A DNA stretch of 20,211 nucleotides, taken from NCBI GenBank assembly GCA_947447095.1, contig CANFIL010000007.1, positions 1 to 20,211 on the forward strand, written 5' to 3'. Below are positions 1 through 5,975 of this stretch, one piece after another. This DNA is from Actinomycetota bacterium. GTDB lineage: Bacteria > Actinomycetota > Actinomycetes > S36-B12 > UBA5976. Positions within the stretch are counted from its first letter, which is position 1; each line of letters starts with the position of its first letter. A program made the translations under genes and the position numbers. A model generated the notes under the pieces. It worked only from the letters and a program-made list of their open reading frames with translations. It was not told the origin of the DNA and did not search any database.

Positions 1-922
1 CATTCAACGTGCAGTCAGGTCCAACTGTTGCGCGGGCGGCAACTGACGAAGCGCCAGTCACAATGACATTCGGCAAAATCGTGGCGTCAGTTTCAAGCGT
101 TACCGTGCTGTCGATCCACACACTTGTCGGATCAATCATCGTCACACCTGCAAGCATCCACGAATCGTTAATGCGCTCGCGAAGAACAGCACCCGCAGTA
201 GCAAGTTGACGACGATCGTTGACTCCAAGAATGTGGGCCTCGGCAGTTTCAACTGCACGAACAATATGTCCAGATGCTCGCAAAACACCAATGACGTCCG
301 TGAGGTACTGCTCGCCTTGGTCATTGCTTGAGCCAACCTTGGTCAGAGCATCACGCAAGAGTTCAAGGTCAAAGACGTACACCCCGGAATTAACTTCATC
401 AATTGCTCGCTGGGAATCAGTGGCATCGCGCTCTTCAACGATGGCATTCACTGTGCCGTCCGGATCGCGCACGATTCGACCGTAGCCAAATGGGTTGGCA
501 AGTCGGGCCGTCAAAATCGTGGCTGCCGCGCCAACATGCGCCGACGTCAGTGAGGCGAGGTCATCGCTCGTAAGCAAAGGCGTATCGCCAGCAAGTACAA
601 GTACATCTCCGCCAGATACGCCAGATGCAGACTCGAGCGCAACTGAAACAGCGTGGCCCGTTCCATTCTGCTCAACCTGAACTGCGGTGGTGGCATTCGG
701 CCAATGTGAAGCAAGATTGGCAACCACTTGTTCGCGACCATGGCCAACGACAACGATCGTGTGTTCTGCGTTCAAAGGTGCGGCGGCATGCAATACGTGG
801 TCCAAGAGGGTGCGACCAGCAACCGGGTGCAAGACCTTTGGCAAGGCCGATTTCATTCGAGTTCCCTGACCTGCGGCCAGCACTACGACGGCAGTGGGCG
901 ATGAAGTCGGTGAACTTGGCAC
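1..922 (-). CDS. glmU: Bifunctional UDP-GlcNAc pyrophosphorylase / GlcN-1-P acetyltransferase, 5' part
   Basis: This is the N-terminal ~307 codons of a protein that runs off the left edge; the family is usually 450-490 residues. The product makes UDP-GlcNAc for peptidoglycan: the C-terminal domain acetylates GlcN-1-P and the N-terminal domain transfers UMP to it. Visible are the nucleotide-binding loop LAAGQGTRMKS (residues 15-25), the following PKVLHPVAG stretch, an NGTGHA motif, LAGDTPLL, and EERDAT plus NSGVY further on. The uridylyltransferase domain is therefore complete, and the left-handed beta-helix domain is only entered before the edge. The start is GTG at 922; an in-frame TAG lies just upstream and no SD is present, but a -10-like element ends 6 nt before it. 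The gene lies downstream of tRNA-Gln, a pairing common in actinobacteria. The identity is secure; the C-terminal half cannot be judged. Confidence 0.95.
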   Translation of the reverse strand, partial: MPSSPTSSPTAVVVLAAGQGTRMKSALPKVLHPVAGRTLLDHVLHAAAPLNAEHTIVVVGHGREQVVANLASHWPNATTAVQVEQNGTGHAVSVALESASGVSGGDVLVLAGDTPLLTSDDLASLTSAHVGAAATILTARLANPFGYGRIVRDPDGTVNAIVEERDATDSQRAIDEVNSGVYVFDLELLRDALTKVGSSNDQGEQYLTDVIGVLRASGHIVRAVETAEAHILGVNDRRQLATAGAVLRERINDSWMLAGVTMIDPTSVWIDSTVTLETDATILPNVIVTGASSVAARATVGPDCTLN

Positions 923-928
923 ATCCCT

Positions 929-934
929 AGCCTA
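929..934 (-). promoter_or_regulatory. Putative leaderless -10 element of glmU
   Basis: TAGGCT on the minus strand, separated by 6 nt from the GTG start at 922. This spacing would put the transcription start on the start codon. No convincing -35 element is visible. Confidence 0.45.
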
Positions 935-977
935 CTTAAGGCACGCATGCCAAGGGCACGGCTACGAAACTTCCTTG

Positions 978-1048
978 CTCCCGGACGTGGATTCGAACCA
1001 CGATAGGCACCTCCAAAGGGTGCTGTCCTGCCTTTAGACGATCCGGGA
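978..1048 (-). tRNA. tRNA-Gln (anticodon UUG)
   Basis: A complete cloverleaf reads on the minus strand. The acceptor stem TCCCGGA pairs with TCCGGGA, the discriminator base is G, and CCA is not encoded. The D arm is GTCT/GGAC, and the anticodon stem GCACC/GGTGC closes the loop CTTTGGA, giving anticodon TTG (Gln, CAA codon). The T arm is CGTGG/CCACG with loop TTCGAAT. It lies 55 bp upstream of glmU in the same direction. Confidence 0.95.
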
Positions 1049-1059
1049 AAGACGTGAAA

Positions 1060-1089
1060 ATCTTAGGCTCTCGTGGACACTTTCCCCAA
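1060..1089 (-). promoter_or_regulatory. Putative tRNA-Gln promoter
   Basis: On the minus strand, TTGGGG (1089-1084) and TAAGAT (1065-1060) are separated by 18 bp and sit 11 bp before the tRNA 5' end. This is a reasonable vegetative -35/-10 pair for a stable RNA gene. Confidence 0.45.
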
Positions 1090-1201
1090 AACGGCTTCGT
1101 CTAAAGAGGCAATTTCAGGCTCAGCATCGTGCGCTAACCTTGAAACACACTATCGGGTGAGTGCAAAAGCAGGAACCTGACGACCAAAGGACGCAGTTCA
1201 G

Positions 1202-1864
1202 GTGGCAATCGCACACGACTCACATGACGACGGCGAATCGAGCGCCACGTCGAATGACCGCGTGCGCATGACCGGGCACGCCCGTCGCGCCCAGCTCATC
1301 GAGGTCGGTCGAGCACTTTTTGCTGAAAAGGGCTTTGAATCAGTCACGGTCGAAGAAATCGCGCAAACCGCAAAAGTGTCGAAGCCTGTTGTGTACGAAC
1401 ACTTCGGTTCCAAAGACGGTCTTTACGCCGTGGTCGTAGACCGCGAGATGAACTACCTTCTCAATTCGATCACCCAAACTCTGACAGCAGCACATCCCCG
1501 CGTGCTGTTGGAACAGGCAGCTTTCGCGCTTTTCGACTACATCGAGACACACAATGATGGATTCCGCATCTTGCTTCGTGACTCCCCTGTTAGCGCGGCA
1601 TCTGGCAATTTCGCGAGTCTGTTATCCGATGTGGCAAGCCAAGTAGAAGCTCGACTTGCTGTTGAGTTTTCCTCGCGTGGCTTCCCGAAGGAAATGGCGC
1701 CGATGTACGCACACATGTTCGTAGGAATGGTCGCATTGACCGGTCAATGGTGGCTGGATGTTTCAGGTGCAAAGAAAGACGAAGTTATCGCACACCTTGT
1801 GAACTTGGTGTGGAACGGTGTCGTTGGCCTCGAACGCGAACCGAAGCTCGTTACTCGTCGCTAG
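1202..1864 (+). CDS. TetR/AcrR-family transcriptional regulator
   Basis: A 220-residue DNA-binding regulator of usual TetR length. The N-terminal helix-turn-helix is clear at about residues 28-75 (RRAQLIEVGRALFAEKGFE, then VTVEEIAQTAKVSKPVVYEHF), followed by a helical ligand-binding region. The first ~25 residues are hydrophilic and look disordered. The chosen start is GTG at 1202, with AAAGGA 10 nt upstream; an in-frame ATG at 1268 would give a more typical TetR N-terminus and remains possible. The gene is convergent with the MarR-type gene and overlaps its stop by 14 bp. Neighbours do not reveal the target or the ligand. Confidence 0.88.
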   Translation: MAIAHDSHDDGESSATSNDRVRMTGHARRAQLIEVGRALFAEKGFESVTVEEIAQTAKVSKPVVYEHFGSKDGLYAVVVDREMNYLLNSITQTLTAAHPRVLLEQAAFALFDYIETHNDGFRILLRDSPVSAASGNFASLLSDVASQVEARLAVEFSSRGFPKEMAPMYAHMFVGMVALTGQWWLDVSGAKKDEVIAHLVNLVWNGVVGLEREPKLVTRR

Positions 1865-2366
1865 GCATATTTGCATCGTCAAGTGGCAACACAATCTGGC
1901 GAAGTAAATCTGAAATCACTTTTCGCTTTTCGGGACTCACCGAATCAAGCAACATTCGTTCACGATCAAGCAGGTCGGTCAGTGCCTGATCGACGGCAAC
2001 ACTTCCGGTTGGCGTGAGATGAACTATCACGCCACGACCATCGTTTGGATCCGGCAATCGTTCCACCATCCCCTTAGCTTCGAGCCGATCAATGCGATTA
2101 GTCATCGTTCCGCTGGTTACCAGCGTCAGTCCGAGTAGTTGTGACGGTGACAAGTTGTACGGTTCGCCCGAACGGCGAAGGGCGGCCAAGACATCGAACT
2201 CGCCAGTCTCTAGATCATGGGCCGCAAACGCCTCACGACGTGCGATGTCCAAGTGCCGAGCAAGTCGAGTGACACGACTCAAAATGTGAAACGGCTCAAC
2301 ATCGAGGTCAGGTCGCTCAAATTGCCATGCAGCAATCAGGCGATCAACTTCGTCATGTGTAGCCAT
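1851..2366 (-). CDS. MarR-family transcriptional regulator
   Basis: A 171-residue winged-helix regulator. Residues ~55-120 carry the MarR pattern: FDVLAALRRSG, then LSPSQLLGLTLVTSGTMTNRIDRLEAKGMVER as recognition region, a wing around DPNDGRGVIVHLTPTG, and terminal dimerisation helices. The ATG start at 2366 has no SD but a TAAACT box 7 nt before it, which suggests a leaderless transcript. A perfect 18-bp palindrome lies 19 bp upstream of the start, so autorepression is likely by analogy with other MarR proteins. It follows ispE in the same direction, but the palindrome between them suggests its own promoter. The regulon is unknown. Confidence 0.9.
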   Translation of the reverse strand: MATHDEVDRLIAAWQFERPDLDVEPFHILSRVTRLARHLDIARREAFAAHDLETGEFDVLAALRRSGEPYNLSPSQLLGLTLVTSGTMTNRIDRLEAKGMVERLPDPNDGRGVIVHLTPTGSVAVDQALTDLLDRERMLLDSVSPEKRKVISDLLRQIVLPLDDANMPSDE

Positions 2367-2373
2367 GCCAGCA

Positions 2374-2379
2374 AGTTTA
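2374..2379 (-). promoter_or_regulatory. Putative -10 element of the marR-type gene
   Basis: TAAACT on the minus strand, 7 nt before the ATG at 2366. A TTGACG (2399-2394) lies within the upstream palindrome, but the 14-bp spacing is short for a standard -35. Confidence 0.4.
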
Positions 2380-2385
2380 GAGCGT

Positions 2386-2403
2386 TATCTTGACGTCAAG
2401 ATA
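2386..2403. promoter_or_regulatory. Putative MarR operator, perfect 18-bp palindrome
   Basis: TATCTTGACGTCAAGATA is fully self-complementary and occupies the 38-bp gap between the ispE stop and the marR-type start. A core of TCTTGA-n-TCAAGA type is common for MarR operators. No T-tract follows, so a terminator is less likely. Confidence 0.75.
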
Positions 2404-2404
2404 G

Positions 2405-3316
2405 TTACGAAGGAATAACTCGAGCCCCATGGACGGGACCATGTGCGTGAATTGCGCCATCAACCAGACCCGAGCCCAAGAGTGCTATCGAAAAATCAAT
2501 TGCAGCAGATTCGGATTCAACAAGGAAGGCCACAGTTGGCCCGCTACCTGAAACCAAGCCGCCAAGTGTGGCTGGGCTTTCACCGAACTCTAAGATGCGA
2601 CCAAGCACAGGTCGGGAAGCGATAGCTGGTGCTTGGAGATCATTAAAGACATGTTGGCCGAGTGCTTCGGCATTGCCCTGGGCAAGTGCAGCGAGTAACT
2701 CTGTGGGAACGGATGGCGCTTCGTCGAAACTCGCTGGACGCATCTCGTCGAGACGAGCATAAATTTCTGGAGTACCCAAACCTTCGTTAAATGTGGCAAG
2801 AACCCAATGGAAGATTCCACGTGTCATGACAGGAGAAAGTATGTCTCCACGATTGACACCAAGTGCACAGCCACCTGAGAGCATGAACGGCACATCTGAA
2901 CCAAGTTCAACAGCCATCTCGACCAGCGCTTCGTGCGGTAATGCCCCACCCCAATAGGCGTTGCACGCCACGAGAGTTGCTGCGCCATCCGCGCTGCCCC
3001 CGGCAAGGCCAGCTGCCACTGGAATGGACTTATTGATAGTTACGCACACGTTTGCTGGAAGTTCGTATGCCTTGGCAACCATGTGGGCAGCTTTCCACGC
3101 AAGGTTTGTCGCATCTGTCGGTATCCGTTCGGCCCATTTGCCTTCCCCGACGATGGTGAATTCGTCTGATGCAGTGACCGAAACTTCGTCGTAAACACTG
3201 ATGGACTGAAAGACCGTAGCCAGACCGTGATAGCCATTGCTTTCACGGGGACCTACTCCGAGGTACACATTAACCTTGGCTGGCACTCGCACTGTTACTG
3301 GTTCTGGCACGAACAT
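2405..3316 (-). CDS. ispE: 4-diphosphocytidyl-2-C-methyl-D-erythritol kinase
   Basis: GHMP-family kinase of the MEP isoprenoid pathway; it phosphorylates the 2-OH of CDP-ME with ATP. About 303 residues, the usual length. Visible are the N-terminal RVPAKVNVYLGVG with the conserved Lys, the ATP-binding glycine-rich motif PVAAGLAGGSADGAA (~99-113), LGSDVPFMLSGG with the catalytic-type Asp (~141), and the C-terminal LVSGSGPTVAFL motif. The junction with rsmA reads GTGATG: either ATG at 3316 (overlap of 1 nt with the rsmA stop) or GTG at 3319 (overlap of 4). ATG is preferred. Tight coupling to rsmA matches the conserved rsmA-ispE order in actinobacteria. Confidence 0.96.
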   Translation of the reverse strand: MFVPEPVTVRVPAKVNVYLGVGPRESNGYHGLATVFQSISVYDEVSVTASDEFTIVGEGKWAERIPTDATNLAWKAAHMVAKAYELPANVCVTINKSIPVAAGLAGGSADGAATLVACNAYWGGALPHEALVEMAVELGSDVPFMLSGGCALGVNRGDILSPVMTRGIFHWVLATFNEGLGTPEIYARLDEMRPASFDEAPSVPTELLAALAQGNAEALGQHVFNDLQAPAIASRPVLGRILEFGESPATLGGLVSGSGPTVAFLVESESAAIDFSIALLGSGLVDGAIHAHGPVHGARVIPS

Positions 3317-4170
3317 CACTGTACTTGCACCGCCGCCCGTGCGATGGCGACGAAATCAGCCAATCCAATTTGTTCGCCGCGAAGCGAAGAATCTATTCCT
3401 GCGATCGTCAAAATTTCATCCACTCGAGCAGGAGTTCCAAGAGCAGCACCCAGCGCAGTGCGAAGTGTTTTGCGGCGCTGTCCGAATGCCGAATCTACGA
3501 TGGCAAATACTCGTTGGCGCAATATTTCGTCACCGGGAGTCTCCCGTCGAACTATTCGCACCAAGCCCGAATCCACATTGGGTGCTGGCCAAAACACATT
3601 TCGTCCAACATTGCCGGCTTTGGTCACTTCGCCATACCAACTCGCTTTGACGCTCGGCACACCATAAATTTTGCTACCTGGATTTGCTGCCAAACGGTCG
3701 GCAACTTCGAGCTGAACCATGACAAGCACTTCGTCGATTGTTGGAAACATTTCGAGCATGTGAAGCACAACGGGAACTGAGACGTTGTACGGAAGATTTG
3801 CCACAAGCTTGGTTGGAGCCGAAGGAAGTGACGTGATAGTTAGCGCATCCTCATTAAGTACAGTCATGTTTGCAGCCTGCATTGGAGCGAATTCAGAAAC
3901 CGTGAGTGGAAGTTGCTCTGCCAGTCGAGGATCAATTTCAACGGCAACCACCGAAGCGGCACGTTCCAAGAGAGCCAAGGTCAGTGAACCAAGACCAGGA
4001 CCGATTTCCACCACAACGTCTTGTGGCCCAACGTGTGCCTGCTCGACAATGCGTCGAACTGTGTTGGGATCGATGACGAAGTTTTGGCCCCACTTTTTTG
4101 TTGGCGACACATCAAGTGCTGTCGCGAGGCGACGAATGTCTTGCGCGCCTAAGAGGTGAATGTCAGTCAT
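3316..4170 (-). CDS. rsmA: 16S rRNA (adenine1518/1519-N6)-dimethyltransferase
   Basis: KsgA-type enzyme that dimethylates two adjacent adenines in the 3'-terminal hairpin of 16S rRNA during 30S maturation. It has 284 residues, typical for the family. It carries KKWGQNFVID at the N-terminus, the SAM loop EIGPGLG (55-61), the acidic ribose-binding EID (78-80), and the catalytic NLPYNV (125-130). The C-terminal RNA-binding part contains FGQRRKTLR. It starts at ATG 4170, 12 nt after the stop of the G5/lysozyme-fold gene, without a clear SD, so it is probably translated within that operon. Alternative name ksgA. Confidence 0.97.
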   Translation of the reverse strand: MTDIHLLGAQDIRRLATALDVSPTKKWGQNFVIDPNTVRRIVEQAHVGPQDVVVEIGPGLGSLTLALLERAASVVAVEIDPRLAEQLPLTVSEFAPMQAANMTVLNEDALTITSLPSAPTKLVANLPYNVSVPVVLHMLEMFPTIDEVLVMVQLEVADRLAANPGSKIYGVPSVKASWYGEVTKAGNVGRNVFWPAPNVDSGLVRIVRRETPGDEILRQRVFAIVDSAFGQRRKTLRTALGAALGTPARVDEILTIAGIDSSLRGEQIGLADFVAIARAAVQVQ

Positions 4171-4182
4171 GCGTGAGGTGAC

Positions 4183-4992
4183 TTAGTACCAACCGTGTGT
4201 GTACGAATGCTTCAGGGCCTTACATGGACTGCCGTATCGACCCTCGATATAAGACGCGCCCCACTTGATCTGGGTAACTGGGTTTGTACGCCAGTCGGAA
4301 CCAACCTTTGACATCTTTCGGCCAGGAAGCGCTTGCGCGATACCGTAGGCCCCCGACGAGCGGTTACGAGCTTGGTGCCGCCAATGGCTTTCACGAGTCC
4401 ATAACGTTGACAAGCAAACGAACTGATCGTTGCCCCAGCCATATGTGTTTTGGACGTACAACGCCGCAAAGTTTTTGTTGCCCGCAGGATCACCAGTGTC
4501 GCGTGCTGCGCTCGCAAGTGCGACCTTCACATTCTTAGGATCGCCAATTCCACGAATGACTACGGCGTCCGTAGCTTTCTTGAGCACCTTGCGTACGAGC
4601 ACCTTGCGGGCTACTTGCTTTCCGTCAAGGAATACGAGTTGGTAAGTCACCCGCTGCTTGCCCTCGACGCCGGGATTCATGACGAATTCCATGCCTTGAG
4701 CAATGTCGGCGTCCAAGGTGGCTTTCTTCGTAGGTGCCAAAACGGTTGTTTCAGAAACGGTTGCGGTTGTGAGCCCAGCTGGAATCATCGCCGCCTCAGA
4801 GGCAGCCGAAGTAGCTAACGCCTTGGCATCAATAACTGCCGGAACGGAATGAGCTGCGACAGAATGAGGGCGCGCCACAAAGCCAGCGGTCACAAGTACT
4901 GCGACCACTGCGTATGCAGCGAGTGCACGAACATCGAGAGCCTTGGGACGTACGTGACGTCCGGGCGCGCGGTGTCGACCGTGCTGTGCCAT
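4183..4992 (-). CDS. Secreted G5-domain protein with lysozyme-like (SLT/Rpf-type) C-terminal domain
   Basis: A 269-residue exported protein, probably cleaving or remodelling peptidoglycan. It has a basic N-terminus and one hydrophobic segment (~22-40) acting as signal or anchor. A G5 domain follows at ~75-149 (EFVMNPGVEGKQRVTYQL, then GKQVARKVL). From ~185 to 269 there is a compact lysozyme-fold domain with likely catalytic Glu201 (WTRES), SSGAYGIAQALPG, Cys193 and Cys257 as a possible disulfide, and terminal HGWY. It sits between tatD and rsmA, the slot of rpfB in mycobacteria. It lacks the N-terminal DUF348 repeats of RpfB, and its catalytic domain looks SLT-like rather than a classic Rpf domain. 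A strong SD (GGGAGGGA) precedes ATG 4992. Growth-resuscitation activity is not demonstrated by sequence. Confidence 0.85.
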   Translation of the reverse strand: MAQHGRHRAPGRHVRPKALDVRALAAYAVVAVLVTAGFVARPHSVAAHSVPAVIDAKALATSAASEAAMIPAGLTTATVSETTVLAPTKKATLDADIAQGMEFVMNPGVEGKQRVTYQLVFLDGKQVARKVLVRKVLKKATDAVVIRGIGDPKNVKVALASAARDTGDPAGNKNFAALYVQNTYGWGNDQFVCLSTLWTRESHWRHQARNRSSGAYGIAQALPGRKMSKVGSDWRTNPVTQIKWGASYIEGRYGSPCKALKHSYTHGWY

Positions 4993-5036
4993 AGTCCCTC
5001 CCCGAATTACGGCTAGCCTTCACTACCAAAATAGCC

Positions 5037-5065
5037 CTTATATGGGGGTTTCAGACAACTTCAGA
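5037..5065 (-). promoter_or_regulatory. Putative promoter region of the G5/lysozyme-fold gene with direct repeats
   Basis: On the minus strand, TATAAG (5042-5037) could be a -10, giving a leader of about 35-40 nt that ends in the strong SD. Two identical TCTGAA repeats (5065-5060 and 5055-5050) lie just upstream with a 10-bp period, as for a regulator binding in tandem. No good -35 fits. Confidence 0.3.
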
Positions 5066-5069
5066 TATG

Positions 5070-5091
5070 TCAAAAAGGGCCAAAAACCCTT
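5070..5091 (-). terminator. Weak terminator-like hairpin overlapping the tatD stop
   Basis: On the minus strand, AAGGG (5091-5087), a 7-nt loop and CCCTT (5079-5075) are followed by TTTGA, ending in the tatD TGA stop. The 5-bp stem and short T-run are weak; it could attenuate read-through into the next gene. Confidence 0.25.
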
Positions 5092-5891
5092 GCAGCATTT
5101 GAGAAAAGTAGGTCACAAATTAGTTCTTCAGATTGCCCGCGAGTCGCGGCAATTTGCCTCACAGTGAAGGGCATCAGCTCGGAAGCGTTCGGGCGCCCGC
5201 GGAATGGCGCAGGCGTCAAAAAGGGAGAATCTGTCTCAACCAGAATTAATTCGTCCGGCGCAACGACCAAGGCGTCTCGCAAATTCTGTGCATTCTTGAA
5301 CGTCACCACGCCACTAAAACTCATGTACCAGCCATTGTCAGCACAGATCTTGGCCATCGCTGCATCACCTGAGTAACAGTGAAAAACGACCGTATTAGGG
5401 GCTCCGTAATTCTTCAAAGTGGCGATGACATCATCGTGGGCATCACGGTCGTGAATGATCAGTGGCTTACCAAGTTCCTTACACATGTCAATGTGGGCGC
5501 GAAATGAAATGTGCTGCTTGTCAGCTTGATCCTTATCGGTGCGGTAGTAATCGAGCCCGGTCTCACCTATCCCGCGCACAACTGGCAACGCCGCCAGTTC
5601 CCGGATTGCAATCAACGATTCATCAAGGTGAGTGTCGTGAGCTGCGGCATTTGGATGTAATGCGACCGTTGCCCACACATTGTCATGAGCCGTAGCGATG
5701 GCCACCGCGTTGCGAGAACTCTCAACATCGCAACCCACTTGAATAACGTGAGAGACACCGACGGCAGCGGCATTAGCTAGTGCTTCGTCCACCGTGGCGA
5801 GTTGATGATCGTCGTCAAAACTGATGTCCATATGACAATGCGTGTCTACGACATTGCCGGCAAGGACTGGGACGTTTTCGGTAGGTGCCAC
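5070..5891 (-). CDS. tatD: TatD-family metal-dependent hydrolase/DNase
   Basis: A 273-residue TIM-barrel metallohydrolase of the TatD family, members of which are 3'-5' exonucleases or D-aminoacyl/phosphodiester hydrolases; the exact substrate is not fixed by sequence. Metal ligands are all present: His18 and His20 (DTHCHMD), Glu110 (GIGETGLD), His147 (LIIHDRD), His171 (VFHCYSG) and Asp221 (VETDSPF). The C-terminal PFRGRPNASE is typical. The GTG start at 5891 has TACCGT 6 nt before it and no SD in between, matching other leaderless starts here. Next downstream is the G5/lysozyme-fold gene, which appears to have its own promoter; tatD-rpf-rsmA-ispE is a conserved actinobacterial order. Confidence 0.93.
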   Translation of the reverse strand: MAPTENVPVLAGNVVDTHCHMDISFDDDHQLATVDEALANAAAVGVSHVIQVGCDVESSRNAVAIATAHDNVWATVALHPNAAAHDTHLDESLIAIRELAALPVVRGIGETGLDYYRTDKDQADKQHISFRAHIDMCKELGKPLIIHDRDAHDDVIATLKNYGAPNTVVFHCYSGDAAMAKICADNGWYMSFSGVVTFKNAQNLRDALVVAPDELILVETDSPFLTPAPFRGRPNASELMPFTVRQIAATRGQSEELICDLLFSNAARVFGPF

Positions 5892-5897
5892 ACCTCT

Positions 5898-5903
5898 ACG
5901 GTA
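5898..5903 (-). promoter_or_regulatory. Putative leaderless -10 element of tatD
   Basis: TACCGT on the minus strand, exactly 6 nt before the GTG start at 5891. The same hexamer precedes pmt and the sepX-like gene. Confidence 0.45.
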
Positions 5904-5975
5904 GTGCGCCTGCGTTAGCCTTGACGAAATTACGCGAGTCGCTGGTCGGCTGGCTTTGAGTACAGCGGTGGATGC

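Noticed and set aside
3227..3667. Long plus-strand frames antisense to rsmA and ispE
   Set aside because: They mirror well-identified minus-strand genes, show no domain pattern and have no ribosome site; they are shadows.
4993..5069. c-di-AMP (ydaO-type) riboswitch ahead of the wall-hydrolase gene, as known for some rpf genes
   Set aside because: The region is under 80 bp, far too short for that RNA.
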